DNA of 64,000 nucleotides from Anarhynchus alexandrinus. Taxonomy: Eukaryota; Chordata; Aves; Charadriiformes; Charadriidae. Below are positions 1 to 13,180 of the stretch, one piece after another. The translations under genes were made by a program, and so were the position numbers. Location of the stretch: positions 3,073,129 to 3,137,128 of the forward strand of contig VUYV01000004.1 in assembly GCA_008711295.1 (NCBI GenBank). Reading direction: 5' to 3'. Every line of letters begins with the position of its first letter. Position 1 is the stretch's first letter. The notes below the pieces were generated by a model. The model saw nothing but the letters and a program-made list of their open reading frames with translations, was not told where the DNA came from and ran no database searches.

Positions 1-529
1 AGGGAGAGTGCAGCCTCCCAAAATGTCCCTTCTACTGTAGCAAGCTGTGGGCTTGTCCTCCCACAGAGACCAAGGCTCGTCCTCGCCTCATAAGCTGGAG
101 CTGTGCTGGTAGCACAGCTGTGCTATAACACCGACTGTTTCCTGAATCTTTTCTAATTGGGGAAATTTCTCTTTCATGCATGCTCGAGTCCCTGGTTAGT
201 CCCAAATGAACACATCTCTGAATTCTCCCTCCCTGTCCGGGGTGAGTGCATCAGGGATCCACCACTGAGGATCCCACGTCTGTGGCCTCGCAACAGGTTA
301 CTCCTCAGTGAGGCACGGTTTCTGCCACGTGGAGACCATTCCCCTTTGATAATCACCAAATCCAAACACTTCTCTGTTCTAAAAATGTTTCGTTAACATA
401 TCGTAGCAGCATTTTATAGCCACAGAGGAGATGAGACCCCCGATACCCAGGTAGTCATGTTCCCTTCATGGAGCTCTTACAACACCTAACCAAGGCAGGA
501 AAACAAACTTTTATTTACTGTCCGAGATA

Positions 530-655
530 AAGAGCTGAATCACACAGAGATCAAATCACATGCCTAAGGCTTCACAAAACATTTGTGACCCAGCCAAGAA
601 ATGAATCCCCAAATCCCAGGTCTCTCCTAACACAGTGCCCTGTTACTCCAAACCG
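530..655 (-). repeat. MIR-like (CORE-SINE) remnant
   Basis: The order of blocks follows a reversed MIR: AATCACACAGAGATCAAATC (tRNA-side gene-desert type 'gaggttaag' equivalent), ATGCCTAAGGCTTCACAAAA (where MIR has 'gcccaaggtcacacagc'), then CCCAAATCCCAGGTCTCTCC ('acccaggtctcctga') and a CAGTGCCCTGTTACTCC end. It is highly diverged, and identity is judged by eye. Confidence 0.42.
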
Positions 656-3600
656 GGGCAGACCCCGGTCTCACAACCAGGAGTTCCCTCGACCCCACCA
701 CCTGTGGAAGCCCCACGCTTTTGCTGTGGGTACACACACTGCTGCCACCTTCACGGCTTCTTGGAGCTTCAGTAGCCATGGTACCTTTTTTCTTTTTTGG
801 TGATACCCATGCAGTATAATGGCATAGGCAGATGGAAGGATTGGATTGTCTGAATCTCTGCAATATTTGCACAGTACAGTGTTTCCATTGGCTATGTTGA
901 GTTTTCTTTTTTGGCACTGCCACCACGTATATTACAATTATGTTAACAAGCCCGTCTTTCTCAAGAACCCCTATTTTTCTCTTCATTACCCTGAGACACA
1001 CTTCCAGTCATTTCTCATCTCTCCTTACCAGGTCGTTTTTGATATATTGTACAAGTGCAAAGGAGAGCTCTACTTCACGAGCAAATTCAAATGACTATTC
1101 CATATACGCTGCTTTCGAGGGTGTGGGTGGGATGGAAGCGAAGCATGCATGATGTGCTGAGTAGCGTGCAGTGCAGCTCCTCCGCACGCCCTGCTGCACA
1201 GACAGCGTAAGATCCCACGGCTAGGCAAGTTATGGGATTTAGCTCCCCTGTTTCAGATCGAGCTCCTAACTCAGGAGGGTCCCAGATCAATTCTCAAAGT
1301 GTCAGCCAAGATGACACTTGTTACAAAGAGATCTTTTAAACAACTCCTAAAGAGAAATCCCTACCTCTCCGGCTAACTAGTTACTGCCCTGAAACGTGAG
1401 CACTGAAGACCACCGAAGTCACTGGCCACCAACAAAACATTCATATCGTGTTCTGAGACTCGTATCTGTTACTCAGAACTGAGAACACAGTATGATTCAA
1501 CACTGCCTCCAATTAAATCTATTTTTTCTCTGGTAGAAAAAATAAGATCCTCTTTTAAAGGGTTTTCATCATTTTATGGAAAATTACTAAAAAACTAAAA
1601 AATGAATAAAATATAAAAATTCTTTTACATCAACTGATGCAAAAGAAATTTCCACCATTGTGGCTTTAAGCATGACCACTATGAAGCTTACTGTTGGTTT
1701 GGTCCAGTAAAGAGAAAGAAATAGAGAAGGCAGCTTAAAATACATTTTCTTTAAGGCTATAAGAGAAATGTAAATCCTTATAGACCATTTTTGACTTCTA
1801 AACTATTTAGAAAAGGCACTGGGCTGATATATTCTCTGCCTCCTTGGAATCACTCATCTTTCATCTCCATCACTGCATCGCAGACTGGAAGCATTGCTAT
1901 TTTTTTGACAACATTCTCATTTTTCCAGCTTCCAAGAAATCTCTAGACAGGGATTGTCAGTTCTAATTATGCTGCTTGTGCTGCAGCGACAGGTGGTTAC
2001 CGAAGACTCAGAAATGACACTCTGACTTTTGCAAATGGATTATAAAGTTTGGCCCGTATTCCTGACAAAAACAGCCATAAAGGAAGGAAGACAGGAGAGC
2101 GGTGAAGGCAGTCACGTGGAACTGGGAAGACCTCCTTATGTTGGCTCCTCTGCCAAGGTTTCCCAAACGCACGTGTGCAAGGTGCACCTGGGCTGACTAT
2201 GGGCATGCCAATCCTCAAGCTGGGAGATCTACAGAGATTTACACTATATCTAACCAGTTGAGCACTAACAGCAATAGAGTCATGTATGCATGGTGCTGTG
2301 CCCACATAAATTAGCTCCACACCTTCCACCACAGAGTACGGTATTGGGTAGACTCACTAGCTTGGGCACCTCTGTGCCATAGGGCATGGCGTGCCACAGA
2401 CATCACAGGAGTGTCATGTCTCTAGCCCTCCAGCAACAAATTGGATTGGATACTCAAGGATCCAGTCTTTAGTAGAGCCATTTTCCATCCGTTAAGTGGA
2501 GACAATAGCACTTTCTACTTCATAGACAACCTTAATGTTTGGAGCATTAAGGATGCAATATTTCTGCCCAAGGATTTCATCCAAACCTCAGACTTTTCTT
2601 TGACTCCCGTAAGCTTTGATCCTACCCTAAAGGGCCAGCACTTCTGCCCTCAAACAAGAAGTGTCCTGCTCTTCTAATTTCTTTCCAAAGAGTAATGGGT
2701 TATACATAAATTTTAATTAGGGACACCACTGAGAACTGATCTGACCTAAGCCAAGTATGAGACCAGACCTCCACAGGCTTAAAGGAGGTGAGAGCCACAC
2801 AGGAGAAGTGAATGAAAGGAGCCTGTAGTGAGAGGAGAATGTCAAGATGAAAGGAGAGGAGTTTGAACTCTTCAGTGCTCTCTAACTTCAGTGTCCCACA
2901 AGCACAGGTCTGCAGGCAACTCCTTGAGTTAAGCCATGTTCTCAGCTGGTACAGTGCCCAAATGCTGCTGAAATTACCTGTGTAATTTAGACACCATCCT
3001 GAGCAAGGGCACTGCGTTTCAGTCACTCCAACACAGGGAGAAGGAGATGAAATATGTTTAGCAATGGCAGGCTTTAGAAGTTAGAGCTACAGAGATTTCC
3101 ATCTTGGTAACAGGATGACTTCAGAGAGTCTTAAAGATTCAGTCCTCTTTCCGATACTGAGTTTACACAGGCAAAGTCTAGTTCTATTCCTCTGGCAAGC
3201 ATTCAGATACCCAACATTACCACTTAGAAGAAAAAGGAAGACTCTGTTGCAATATACATACACTCACGCACGCATGCCAGGCTCTGGAAAGCTGGCTACA
3301 CCTTGCAGTGACTGGAGAAAAATAATGCAACAGCAAAGCACGAAAAATTTCACAAAGAGACCTATGCCTTTCTAAGCCAATAATCACTTGCAGAGAAGCA
3401 TATATAAGCAGGATTGTGCTCCAACAGCAGATCAGCAGCCACAATACACAAGTGCCAGATGAAAGCTGGCATCAGCCAACACGGACAGGCTGAAATGCCA
3501 GAGAATGTTTTCCAAACTACACTTGCTGTAAAAGTCACTTGCAAAGTTTGTATTGGAACGGGAAAGAGTATCGTTCCCCACTGGAGTTGTAGGCTAGGAT

Positions 3601-3840
3601 GCTGAGCAACGAGGCGATTTCTGTCCTCACTTGACCCCCTAACACAACCTTGTCTTTCTCCAGTTGCCTATTTGTGGACAACTGAAGATAAATGAGTTTT
3701 GATACTGGGCTCCAGGCAGGGCTGACTGTCCTCTCCCCCTCTGCTCAGTACCTGCTCTCTTTGCACTCATTTAAGGAAGATGTCAAGCTCTCAATGCCCA
3801 GTGGTTTCCTTTTAATGGGGAAACAACAATGAATCAAGGG

Positions 3841-3885
3841 GTGTGTGCATGTGCGTGTACACACGCACGCATGCACACATACACA
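3841..3885. repeat. 45-bp alternating purine-pyrimidine tract with dyad symmetry
   Basis: Every base from 3841 to 3885 alternates purine and pyrimidine (TG, CG and CA steps). The left half, GTGTGTGCATGTGCGTGT, is nearly the reverse complement of the right half, centred on a GTAC. Such tracts can adopt Z-DNA or a cruciform. It is probably a diverged (TG)n microsatellite. Confidence 0.9.
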
Positions 3886-4320
3886 AGGAACAGGACGGGA
3901 GTGATCCCGGTATTCCCAAGTATTCCACAGACTAAGCAGCAGCATTGTTTCCATCAGGCTGAAAGGAAAATATCATCATCCTTCTAACATGCCTCCCACC
4001 ATCTGCAAACACCGCTGCTACTAGTGCCTACCTTTCATTTTACAGCTCTGAACAAGCCCCTTGCGGTGGTGCTGAGCTAAACCCAGGCTCCTCCAGCATC
4101 TCTCGGGGGACAGAAATAATCCAAAACCACTTGCTCCCCACCGTGAACAAAGGTCATTATTTTGACAAATTAGTTAAATCTCTCTCAGTCAGCAGCGACG
4201 ACCCTGAATTATTCAGCATGCATCTGTCTTTTTCCCTTGCAAAAACGGCCTGTAAAGCAATAAGTGTATTTCACTTGAACCACTTCTTAAAGATGTAAGA
4301 CAGTTTGGGTTCACTCCAAT

Positions 4321-4348
4321 GCCCCTTGAAGTCAATGGGAGTCTTTCA
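4321..4348. repeat. Short remnant of the 'TGAAGTCAATGGGAGT' repeat
   Basis: CCCCTTGAAGTCAATGGGAG is a near-exact core of the sauropsid palindromic repeat. It lies directly left of the CR1 fragment at 4373, with an AT-rich spacer between them. Confidence 0.45.
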
Positions 4349-4372
4349 TTTAATTTTCATTTAATTAATTTC

Positions 4373-4710
4373 ATTAAATTTGCAGATGATGCCAAGCTGG
4401 GAGGGGTTGTAAGTACTTTGGAGAACAGGATTAGAATTCAAAATGATCTTGATAGTGTAGAAAATTGTCCGAAATAAATAGATGCAATTCAAGAAAGGTA
4501 AGAGCAAAGCATGAAGTCGGGTAAAAACAATTAAGTAGAGGGTGGGGGAAAATCAGTCTGGTGACAGCAGTGAAGAAAAGGATCAAGGGGATCAGAAATT
4601 CTCCAACTCTAGGGATCACTGAGGATTGGAAGATGGCAGAATTACCATCTGCAGTAATTTTTAAGATCTGCCTAGACAAATGACTGTCAGGAACGTTTTC
4701 CATAGCTGGA
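4373..4710 (+). mobile_element. CR1 LINE fragment (reverse-transcriptase 3' part)
   Basis: In the plus frame starting at 4373 the translation reads IKFADDAKLGGVVSTLENRI, carrying the ADD of the reverse-transcriptase active site in the context typical of sauropsid CR1 (usually FADDTKLGG). The frame continues through a VENCPK-like segment to an in-frame TAA, then follows the CR1 pattern with further stops and small indels. The following 200 bases match the later part of CR1 ORF2 only in patches, so the right end is approximate. It is 5'-truncated and not functional. Element identity is from memory of CR1 consensus patterns. Confidence 0.8.
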
Positions 4711-5489
4711 CATCCTGTTCCCTTTCAGCTCAGTTTGAAGATTTCAGCGATTTTTAAGCCATATATTCAGATATGTAGTGTACAACTTCTCCCATCTGTA
4801 GTCCATGCATACAATCTACAAGAAATGTGGCGTTTCTGGGTAAAAAGGGAAAAAAGTATTTCATCTTTGTTCCTTGGATTCAATATTGATCACAAAAGCA
4901 TATCCTGTTGTACTGGAAAATACATTTTGCACGCTAACAGACAGAAAAATGTGACCCATGTGAAAGCCTTGAAGCTCTTTTGAACTTTTAGACGGGAGAC
5001 AAAAGCAGACTGCAGTGTTCAGCAGCCTTTCTGATGACCCAGAGTGAACTAAAGTCTTTGTAGCACCATAATTTATGTTGCTAGAATGCAGTTAAATAAG
5101 TTTGCAGTGCACAAAGTAAATGTTATTTCATACTTTCTTCTTTCCCTATAATATGTGATAAAATGCTAAATATATTCTTCTCACCTATATTTATAGCAAT
5201 AATGGTGATAATTTACATCACTTTGTGAAGTATTCTGATGTGCAAGACAAGCCACTGCCTGAAAATTGATTGCATTTCATTAAATCAAGAAAATACAAGG
5301 AAAAAACATATTAAAAGGATGGGAGCAAAGTCATTCTGTTTTCCTCATACAGCTAAACAAAGGCCTAATTTAGGACCAGTTAAATTACTATGGATCAATA
5401 CTGCTTCATTTCTGTGTCTCTTTCTTTGCACAATCTAATAAAATAATAACAACAATGGTGATGATGATGAAAATTTTATATTTGAACTA

Positions 5490-5785
5490 TTCCTATTACC
5501 TAATAGTGTCTCAGCATTTTGCAAAATAAATCTCCCAACAACACTTTGTAAAGCACATCATAGTGAAGTCTCAGTGTTTATGACATAAACGTGTGTGCAT
5601 GTCTCTGTGCGTGCATTTCTCACATAAATATGTGTTTATACAGTATAGATATTGTTATCCTCATTGTGCAAATCAAGGAATGAAATGTTCACATAGCTTT
5701 CCCATGGTCACAAAGTGCTGGGGAATGCTATCTGCAAATGCTATCTGGGGCTAGAAATGAAGCCTCATTACTCTAAGGTTTGAGA
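5490..5785 (-). repeat. MIR-like (CORE-SINE) remnant
   Basis: Blocks in the order of a reversed MIR are visible: CTCAGCATTTTGCAAAATAA and CCCAACAACACTTTG (the 'cctcacaacaaccctatgagg' part), TTGTTATCCTCATTGTGCAA, CCCATGGTCACAAAGTGCTG and GCTAGAAATGAAGCCTCATT. It is diverged, with gaps. Confidence 0.45.
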
Positions 5786-6592
5786 ATAAGCAACCAAACC
5801 ATAAAAATAGCTGTAATTAGCATAAATAGGAAAGCCAGGCCAGAAACTATTTCCTCTCACAGACATATTCTAGAAAAATTTATGAAAGAGAAAACACACT
5901 CATGGAGCGGGTAGCAGTCCAGGTGAGGACTGAAGAGATGCAGCTTTTATTTCATCTCTGCCACCTGACCTCATAAAAGGCTTTGTTTTCTGCTCATTTC
6001 GTTCATTCATTAATGTTTTATTCATCGCTGTTCAGGTTGTCACAGGACAGTCTCTGATAGGGAACTGCAGCTCCTCGCCATTGAGACTTGGTGCTGTTGG
6101 GAGATGTAGGTGCCATCGCAAGATAAATGCACTAAAAGAGACAGTAATAAACATGGTAAGAGCAAACGCCTGTCTCGTGTCTGTGGCTCTTACAATGCAG
6201 GAGACAACAGAGCAGATACATAGATAGCATTCAGGCTATGATGTGCTTGGGGCTAATAGTCAGCAAATCAAATACAGTTCTTAAAACATGCTCAGGGTCA
6301 GTATAAGATTAGAAAAACATCAGCTTTTCTCACCATAACCTAAAAGAAAGCCAAATTGTGCTCCAGCTCTCAACCTGTCAGCCCTATTGCAGCTAATGGG
6401 GTTCCGTGGCAGTGCAGTCCAGGTGCCATTTGGCCTTCAAGTGAAAAGCAGTTGATCTTGCTGCTAACCTGAGCCTACAGCTCCTCTGAGCTTCCTTTCA
6501 CTTTCAAAGAAATGACAAGAGGAACACATTCAATAAAACATTTCAGGAGCCGGTTTCAATGAGGATGGGGAATCGAAGGTGGAGGATCATTT

Positions 6593-6675
6593 GAAAGCAT
6601 TTTGTAAGATTTTAGCTGCTTATTCCCCATTGACTCTGATGAGAGTCACGCTGCTTTGATCTTCCAAATGCTTTC
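6593..6675. repeat. Imperfect foldback (hairpin) element
   Basis: The left arm 6593-6620 (GAAAGCATTTTG...AGCTGCT) pairs with the reverse complement of the right arm 6649-6675 (...CCAAATGCTTTC) at most positions. The centre holds a second perfect stem, GACTCT (6632-6637) with AGAGTC (6642-6647) around a GATG loop. The nearby CCCCATTGACTCTGATG recalls the palindromic 'CATTGACTTCAATGGG' repeats of birds, turtles and crocodilians, so this is probably a decayed MITE-like copy. A structured RNA is less likely. Confidence 0.5.
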
Positions 6676-7013
6676 ACACTCTTCCCATCCTGACAAGCAC
6701 TCATACCATGTATCTATTTACTGTTAAATCAAGGTAAGTCCTGAACTTTGATATCTGAACTATCTTCAAACAACTAAGAAGAAAGAAGAGCCAGATTATG
6801 GGAAAGAGACTCTCTCTGAAAGTGTAGTATCCTCTGGTATAGCCAGGTCCTGCATGTTCTCAGTGTTTAGGAATTGATGATGTTAATAACAAAGTTGCAT
6901 AACTGATTAAGAAGTCCGGGTGAAGTTGTATCTCATGAGAAGACACCAGGGTGCAGAAGCTACAGGAATGAGCAGGTGTGGGTCTGCGCACTCAGTAGCT
7001 GGATCTCTTCCAG

Positions 7014-7212
7014 CAAACTCCTGTTTGAAGCCAATGATGAATCTGGACACGTAATGGAAGAACTGTACCAGTCAGCAGCTTGTTTCTCCCAGCACAGGCT
7101 GGAAGAAGCAGAGCAGCTCCATGCACGCGTTCTGGATGCAGGCAACAAAGACATGAAGAGGAAAACAGATGAAGCCATGAGGAAGTCTTTTAATCTGGAT
7201 TTGGCCTTGTAA
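7014..7212 (+). CDS. Candidate exon with spectrin-repeat-like helical sequence
   Basis: A good acceptor (GGATCTCTTCCAG) precedes 65 open codons ending in TAA. The translation begins KLLFEANDESGHVMEEL, passes through FSQHRLEEAEQLHARVL and ends KSFNLDLAL. The heptad-like hydrophobic spacing resembles helices B and C of a spectrin repeat, but no particular protein was recognised. There is no consensus donor before the stop, so if real it would be a terminal exon, a decayed exon or a pseudogene piece. The reverse strand is also open over most of this interval, which weakens the coding argument. Confidence 0.2.
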
Positions 7213-10200
7213 TTGAAGAATGGTCTAATTAGTCAAAAAAATCTTCCAGATCTGCATAACAGTGATGGGATTGTCAAGGACAGCGGAAGGACTTGGGTGT
7301 TGAGTTCCCAAGTGATCAGAAGTGGACATCAAATTCTCACAGTTCGTGCTGAAAATTCCCCCCCAAAATCAGGATTGCACCACAGACAGAGGATGGGTGA
7401 CTACTCTTCATCTAATTCATTACAGTTTTTAAGCTCAGAGGCATAAGAAAGGGACTTTTGAACACCAGGATTTGCACTGAGTTCTGCAGTACCCTGGAGA
7501 GACCCGCATCTCCTTTCAAAGACTGAAATACCCACCTCCAAAGAAACATTTATGAAAACATATAACAGAATTGTCAAGCAGCAGCTTCACTTGCTCTTGT
7601 GGCACTTAGAGACGTGTTACATCTTCGCTGCTCCCTGAAAGAGCAGCGGCTGTTACTCACATATGAGCTGGTAGAAACGAACCTTCTAAAATAAAAGATC
7701 TCCTCTCAAAACCAGCACACATGGTATAGGGGAGCGAAAAGGGGAATTAGCAGAGTTTTACATTGAATTATTGTTATTTCTTTGAATGAGGCAGATGATG
7801 GACCCTTAGTCCTGGACCATCTCTCATTCTGCCACAAATCACACAAATACCCAGCCGCAAGCCTAAAACCAATCAATTTTTACAACGAACCTGAGGCATT
7901 GGCTCCTCTTTCTCGACTCACTCCTGTCTAAGTAAGCTCAGAACCAGACCATACACATCAGTCCAGGGGATGCAGACTGTTTTCCCAAAAGCAGTGCTTC
8001 CAGAAGTGCTGCCAGGGCACCAGCTAATCTTCAGCACTTAGCTTTGCCAGTAGGGCTGGGGGGGAGGAAGAAAGCTGGCAAAGAAAGTGCATTCCATGAG
8101 GCTGGTGCTTTTTAGTTTGGCAACGAGTGCCCACATTTGTGAACTCTGTTAGAGGTCTGAGTCCCTCACATACACCTGCATGAAAGAGCAGAGCCTCTTT
8201 GCTTACTTTTTAGCAAGATGTTACGATACCTTTTTTTTTTTCTCTTAAGCTTAAGAAATTCCAGGAAGATGAGTGGAATCGCTAGTTCAAGAGTTAGGTG
8301 GATATGTGTTTCACTTCCTTACAGGGCATGCAAGTGATATGACAGTGCAGCCTGTCAGATCTTCTCCGGCATTTCACAGATACGCTTGCTCTTTTATAAA
8401 GACCTTATGGCCAAAACCCAGCAACACTCATGTATTTAGAGTCGATGCTGTGCCAGACATACTCAGCCTTTAGTGCTTCACTTATGCTAATGCACAAGTC
8501 CCCTGCATAAGCATACCCTGGCCTACACTGCAGGCACCTGGAGCAGCTGGGCATCTGCACCCTCTCCTCTTGGTTTCCAGACAACGTGAACAAACTGGAC
8601 AGCTCAACTATATGCAAAGTTCCCTGGAAAAATGTACATATTAATGCCAAGCTTTCAGCACAGTGCGCTGGCAGGAACTCACTCTGGTTTTGTCCTTCAC
8701 ACTCATCAGTGGGCTGAGTAGACAACTGATGACAAGGGCTAAATATTACTGTAATTATACTGAGCTCAACCTGGTACCACAATTAGAGCTGCTCATAAAC
8801 TTACCTTTTTTATTTAAAACCGAGCAGAGACTGGGCTCATTTGCTATCCCTGTGCTCGCTAATCATGCACTTGTCATTGCGGCTTCAAAGTGGCAGATTC
8901 CATGGTTTGCTGGTGTCCTGTTCCTCTCCCCCCTTTTCCTGCTGGAAGCCCGTCTGTGCCATCACTCAGTTGCACTCAACTTCAAGACCAATGATGAAAA
9001 AAGTTGTGTGTGTCTGGTGATTGCCACTCATCCATTCCCAGGGAGAGGAAGACTGAGAAAGAGGGAGCACTCCGTTGTGTGGGATGGCATTCAGTGGGCT
9101 CCACAAAGCCTTCTGTACTTCTCCAAGAATTACTTGCTGTGAGATTTTTTAGATGAGTTATTAAACTCCCTATTTCCCCCTCAGGTGAATAAGGATTGTC
9201 TGCCTCAGGAAGATGCTATGAGGGACTCGCTAAGATTATTCAGAATTTTTTTCAGAAGCAGAGGTGATCCTCACCATGCAAAATCACATTATAGAAAGAG
9301 AAAAGCTGATTACAGGATATGTATAGTTCCTCCCTGGGCTCTTCTCTGCTGTGTCTCACCCTATCTCTACGTACATATGTACGTATTTCAGTGGTCTGAG
9401 ATACATAAGTTAAGAGGCTCCCTAATACTTTTCTTTTTACTTGTTTGAACAGCAGGACTCCATATGATGGAGAAGGAAAACAGAAGATGTGATATTTACA
9501 ACAGAACTATGATTGCTGCAAAATCTCAGTGTGTAGTTATCGCGCCTATAGGACTGCTGGGGACCAAGCTATGCTTGTTGGCTTCCATGTCTTTGTGCAT
9601 AAAACAGTACTAAAAAAAGAGTTGTTCTATCACCCTCAGATATTGAGAGGAGATCTTAGCACAGTTTCATCTGGATCTTTGAGCCTCTTCCCTCAGACAT
9701 GTGCAGACAAGGGAGATTTTAGTTTCTTTGCACCTATAGATGGGTATGTGTGAATCCTGATAGGCTTTCACAAGCTAAAATAAATCTTTCCACATTAGCA
9801 GACACTTAGATGGAGACGTCACTCACATGGCATCTGTGTCTGTCCTACCTGCTTTTTATGTACAAAACACCATCCACAGAAGTAGCCTGGCCAACTCATT
9901 TCACCAAGAGTGCTTTCTTCCAAATCCTCATAGCTGGCTAGCATGTAAATGTTGCTATTTAGGCTCTTTGGATTACAACAATTTCTCATTCCTGTATCTA
10001 CTTGTAAATCTTCAGACAAAATTTATGAGCAAAGATAATTTTCCAGGGGAACAACGTAAGCTTCTTCCCCTTCTGCACAACTTCTTAATAGACTGTGTGT
10101 ACTGCAGAAGCATATTCCCTTGTAATATGTTATTTCTCATACAATTTTAAAGTTCCTCTACTTTAAGTAAATCTGGCTATTTCAGCTAAAAGTTTTGTAG

Positions 10201-13180
10201 CCTTAGGGATTCTTTGCCAGATGAGAGGATGATCTTTTTAACACCTTGAGTTTCTGACTTTCATATCTTTCATTAAATCAATCTCCCTTTCATGATTTAT
10301 ATTTATGCCAATGCCCAATTCTATTACAACTCTCTCTTCTGCTCTCTCAATTTTCTCTATTATTCTTTTTTGGGTTTATAATATCATTTCAGTGGCTAAC
10401 TCATAGGCTGTCACTTCACATTTATGAACTGAAACATGAATGCGCATTCTTGCTTTATTTTTATGAAAATCCGTGATAACTAATGCACTGATTCAATTTC
10501 TACCAAGAAGCTTTGTGTTTGGTTTCATGATATCTGGCCTCTAACCTCCATCCCTCCAAACAAACTTTTACATCTATATGTACACATTGGGATCATTACA
10601 GCTCTTTCATCTCCCTGTCCCAATGACTTCAGAAGTTATAAAGGATTTAGGCAAGAGTTTAATTAGAAACTGCTCTTTCCCGTATTTCGTGGGAAAAAAA
10701 AATTCAGGGAAAAATATGACTCTAACAAATTAAAGACTTGATGTAACCCCCTGAAAGCCCCAGGCTAGCTAGATAAGTGTTTAGTGGAACAGACAATTAG
10801 ACAGTGGGAGATCATGGTGGTGCCCCGTTCCCTAGGAAGCTGGCATTCATTTTATACCGGTTTATGTCTTTGTAACAAAACCACTCTCAGTAGTTTGCCT
10901 CTGTTTTACAATGATACCAGTGCAGGCAGAATCGGATTATTTTCAGCAGGTTTCCTTCTTTGATGGCAGGGAGTATCTCCAAGTATCCTCAGAGATATAC
11001 TCGGGCATAACTTGGTCCCCCAGCTCTGGCCCGCCTGCACTCCTGGCATGCTATAAAGAGGAAAGAAAACATATGAGAACTCATGACTGCAGTGTCAGCT
11101 TCTGACAAGAATCAAGTTGAGGGTGTTCCCAGGAAGAGAAAACACACCAAACTCCAGCAAAACCTGCCTAAGTGATGGTGTCATTATGATTTAGCTCATT
11201 AAAACTCATTAAAACTTAGGGTAGCCCTGAAGCACCCATGAAATCTGCTAGCAGCAAACTGGTTTACACAGGGACTAGGTTCCAGAAGACATAAACGTGT
11301 GTTTTTTAATTCCAGTCTGTGCGCTGCAGATACCAGGTGGGTCTGAGCAGAGGCCCTTGCACCTAAAGCCTTTTCAAAAAGAAAATGTAATGATAGCTGA
11401 GTAATAAGTCCAAGGATTCAGCAGAATTTTCTATACTTACTGCAGCTGGCTGGTGGATGAGAGTTTGTCTGCTTTTGGGTTGGTGGACAGCACCTGCTTA
11501 CTGCCAGACCCTGCCAGGAATAGTGCAGATTTCATCCTGATCATACACTTAAACTGATCTCTTGAATTACACTTTTCAGTGAAACCTGAAGATGAGCGCT
11601 CAACTCCTATCAGACTATACAAGCTCAGTGACCTTAAATCACACTGAAAACTTCAGCCTTACAATCAAGTTGTTTTTCTAATCCTTCCTTGGATCCTTCA
11701 CTAAACAAAACCCAGAGTAAATGACAGATCAGACAAAGCTAATTATTACCAAATCTGGAGATATCCACTATAAAATAAGGGACAGCTCATGGCCCCCTAA
11801 AGGATTGACATCATCTTGACCTATTGTATCAACCTCTGGCAAAAGTATATGATTAAACATAATTGTTTAAACTAGAAGTTTGTAAACTTCTGATCGTTTT
11901 ACCCTTGACAGTGTGTAACACAGATAACTCATCTTTTGCTGATGACTGAGTGGGAAAGAGACCACGACCCTTCCACTGTGGATCCCCCTCCACCAGCACA
12001 AGAACAGATTAGTTCTTTCTTTGCTTCCTGTGCTGTTGAGTGAAGGAAGTCCTCTCCCATCTAATATGCTTCTGTCATCATCTTCATTCATGTCCCCTAG
12101 TAATTGCTGATTTTTCTTTTCTACAGTTTTTCCATGTTGGGCACACTTTATGACATTTAATGTCTCATTTTATGCGCTCAGTTTTCTCAGAGCCTCAACA
12201 GCAACAAATGAACCAACCAGCCCATAAAGAAAACTCTTATCAGTAATTAGCCCTGCTGGAGACCTGATGATAACTGTCAGATCTGGATACTAAAAAGTAG
12301 AGGATGAGGTTACTCATACCTACGTGCAGCTTTCCTAGCAGCCTGAGCTCCAGGGAAATAAATACCAATGAATGCAGCCCAGCTGAATCTACTTAGAGGA
12401 AAGGGAGCAGGAGATGAGATTAGACACACACATTGTTTAACCTGGGAACAAAGGGCAGAATTTGGAAAACTACTTGTCAAGGTGTCTTCAAAAATTAGTA
12501 TAGTACATGCAACTGTATTGCCAGAGGGGCTGTTTCTTATCCCGTCTGCAGGCCTGTGTGAAATCCTTGTGATGAAATTCTCAGCCCTAGGGAAACAGTT
12601 GCTTTCAAGATTCGTTACAAGCTTGAAACTCAGCTCAGCATCATCAAAATGTGTGAAGAACTTTCAAGGAAACATGGGCTGTCTTATGGCTATGGCACTG
12701 AAACAGCTAAAAATGGCTCTGGCTGATCTTTGCTTTCAGCATTAAGCTGATGCCAAACTAAACCATCCAGTGACGGGGAGAGCTGTGCTTAGACGCAAAA
12801 AAAATTCCCAATAAGGATTCGACTTTCTCTTCTCTTCATCACATAAAGTGCAGAGCAATCCCATTAACTACACTGGGTTACCTCTGGATTTTCAGTGGCA
12901 GAAATGACATCCAACCACTAGCAAAAATTTCATGTGTGCACGTGAGACTGGCCCTGATTTTTTCTTTTAGTGATAGTCAAGTGCAATTAATCTAAAGCTT
13001 ACAGACAACACATAAAATGTAGTTTCATACACAGCCATTGTGCCTTTAGATGCCTAGTCACCAGGGCAAATGATACTTTCCTTCATTACTGAAGTTTCAC
13101 TTTTCCCTCTCTGGCTTCTACTAGAATGAAATGGAGCATGTAATGGAACGTCATGTTCATAGGTTTCATTTTGGTATCAG

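Noticed and set aside
8663..9142. 159-codon open frame on the plus strand
   Set aside because: It starts at an arbitrary codon, has no recognisable domain or splice context, and has the mixed cysteine/tryptophan-rich composition of translated non-coding DNA.
11438..11600. Possible minus-strand exon ending ...LSSTSQL before GTAAGTAT
   Set aside because: The donor is acceptable, but the acceptor (CTGATAG) lacks a pyrimidine tract and the translation shows no family resemblance.
12368..12745. 125-codon open frame on the plus strand
   Set aside because: No family is recognised; another frame of the same DNA looks more protein-like, and neither has a clear donor.
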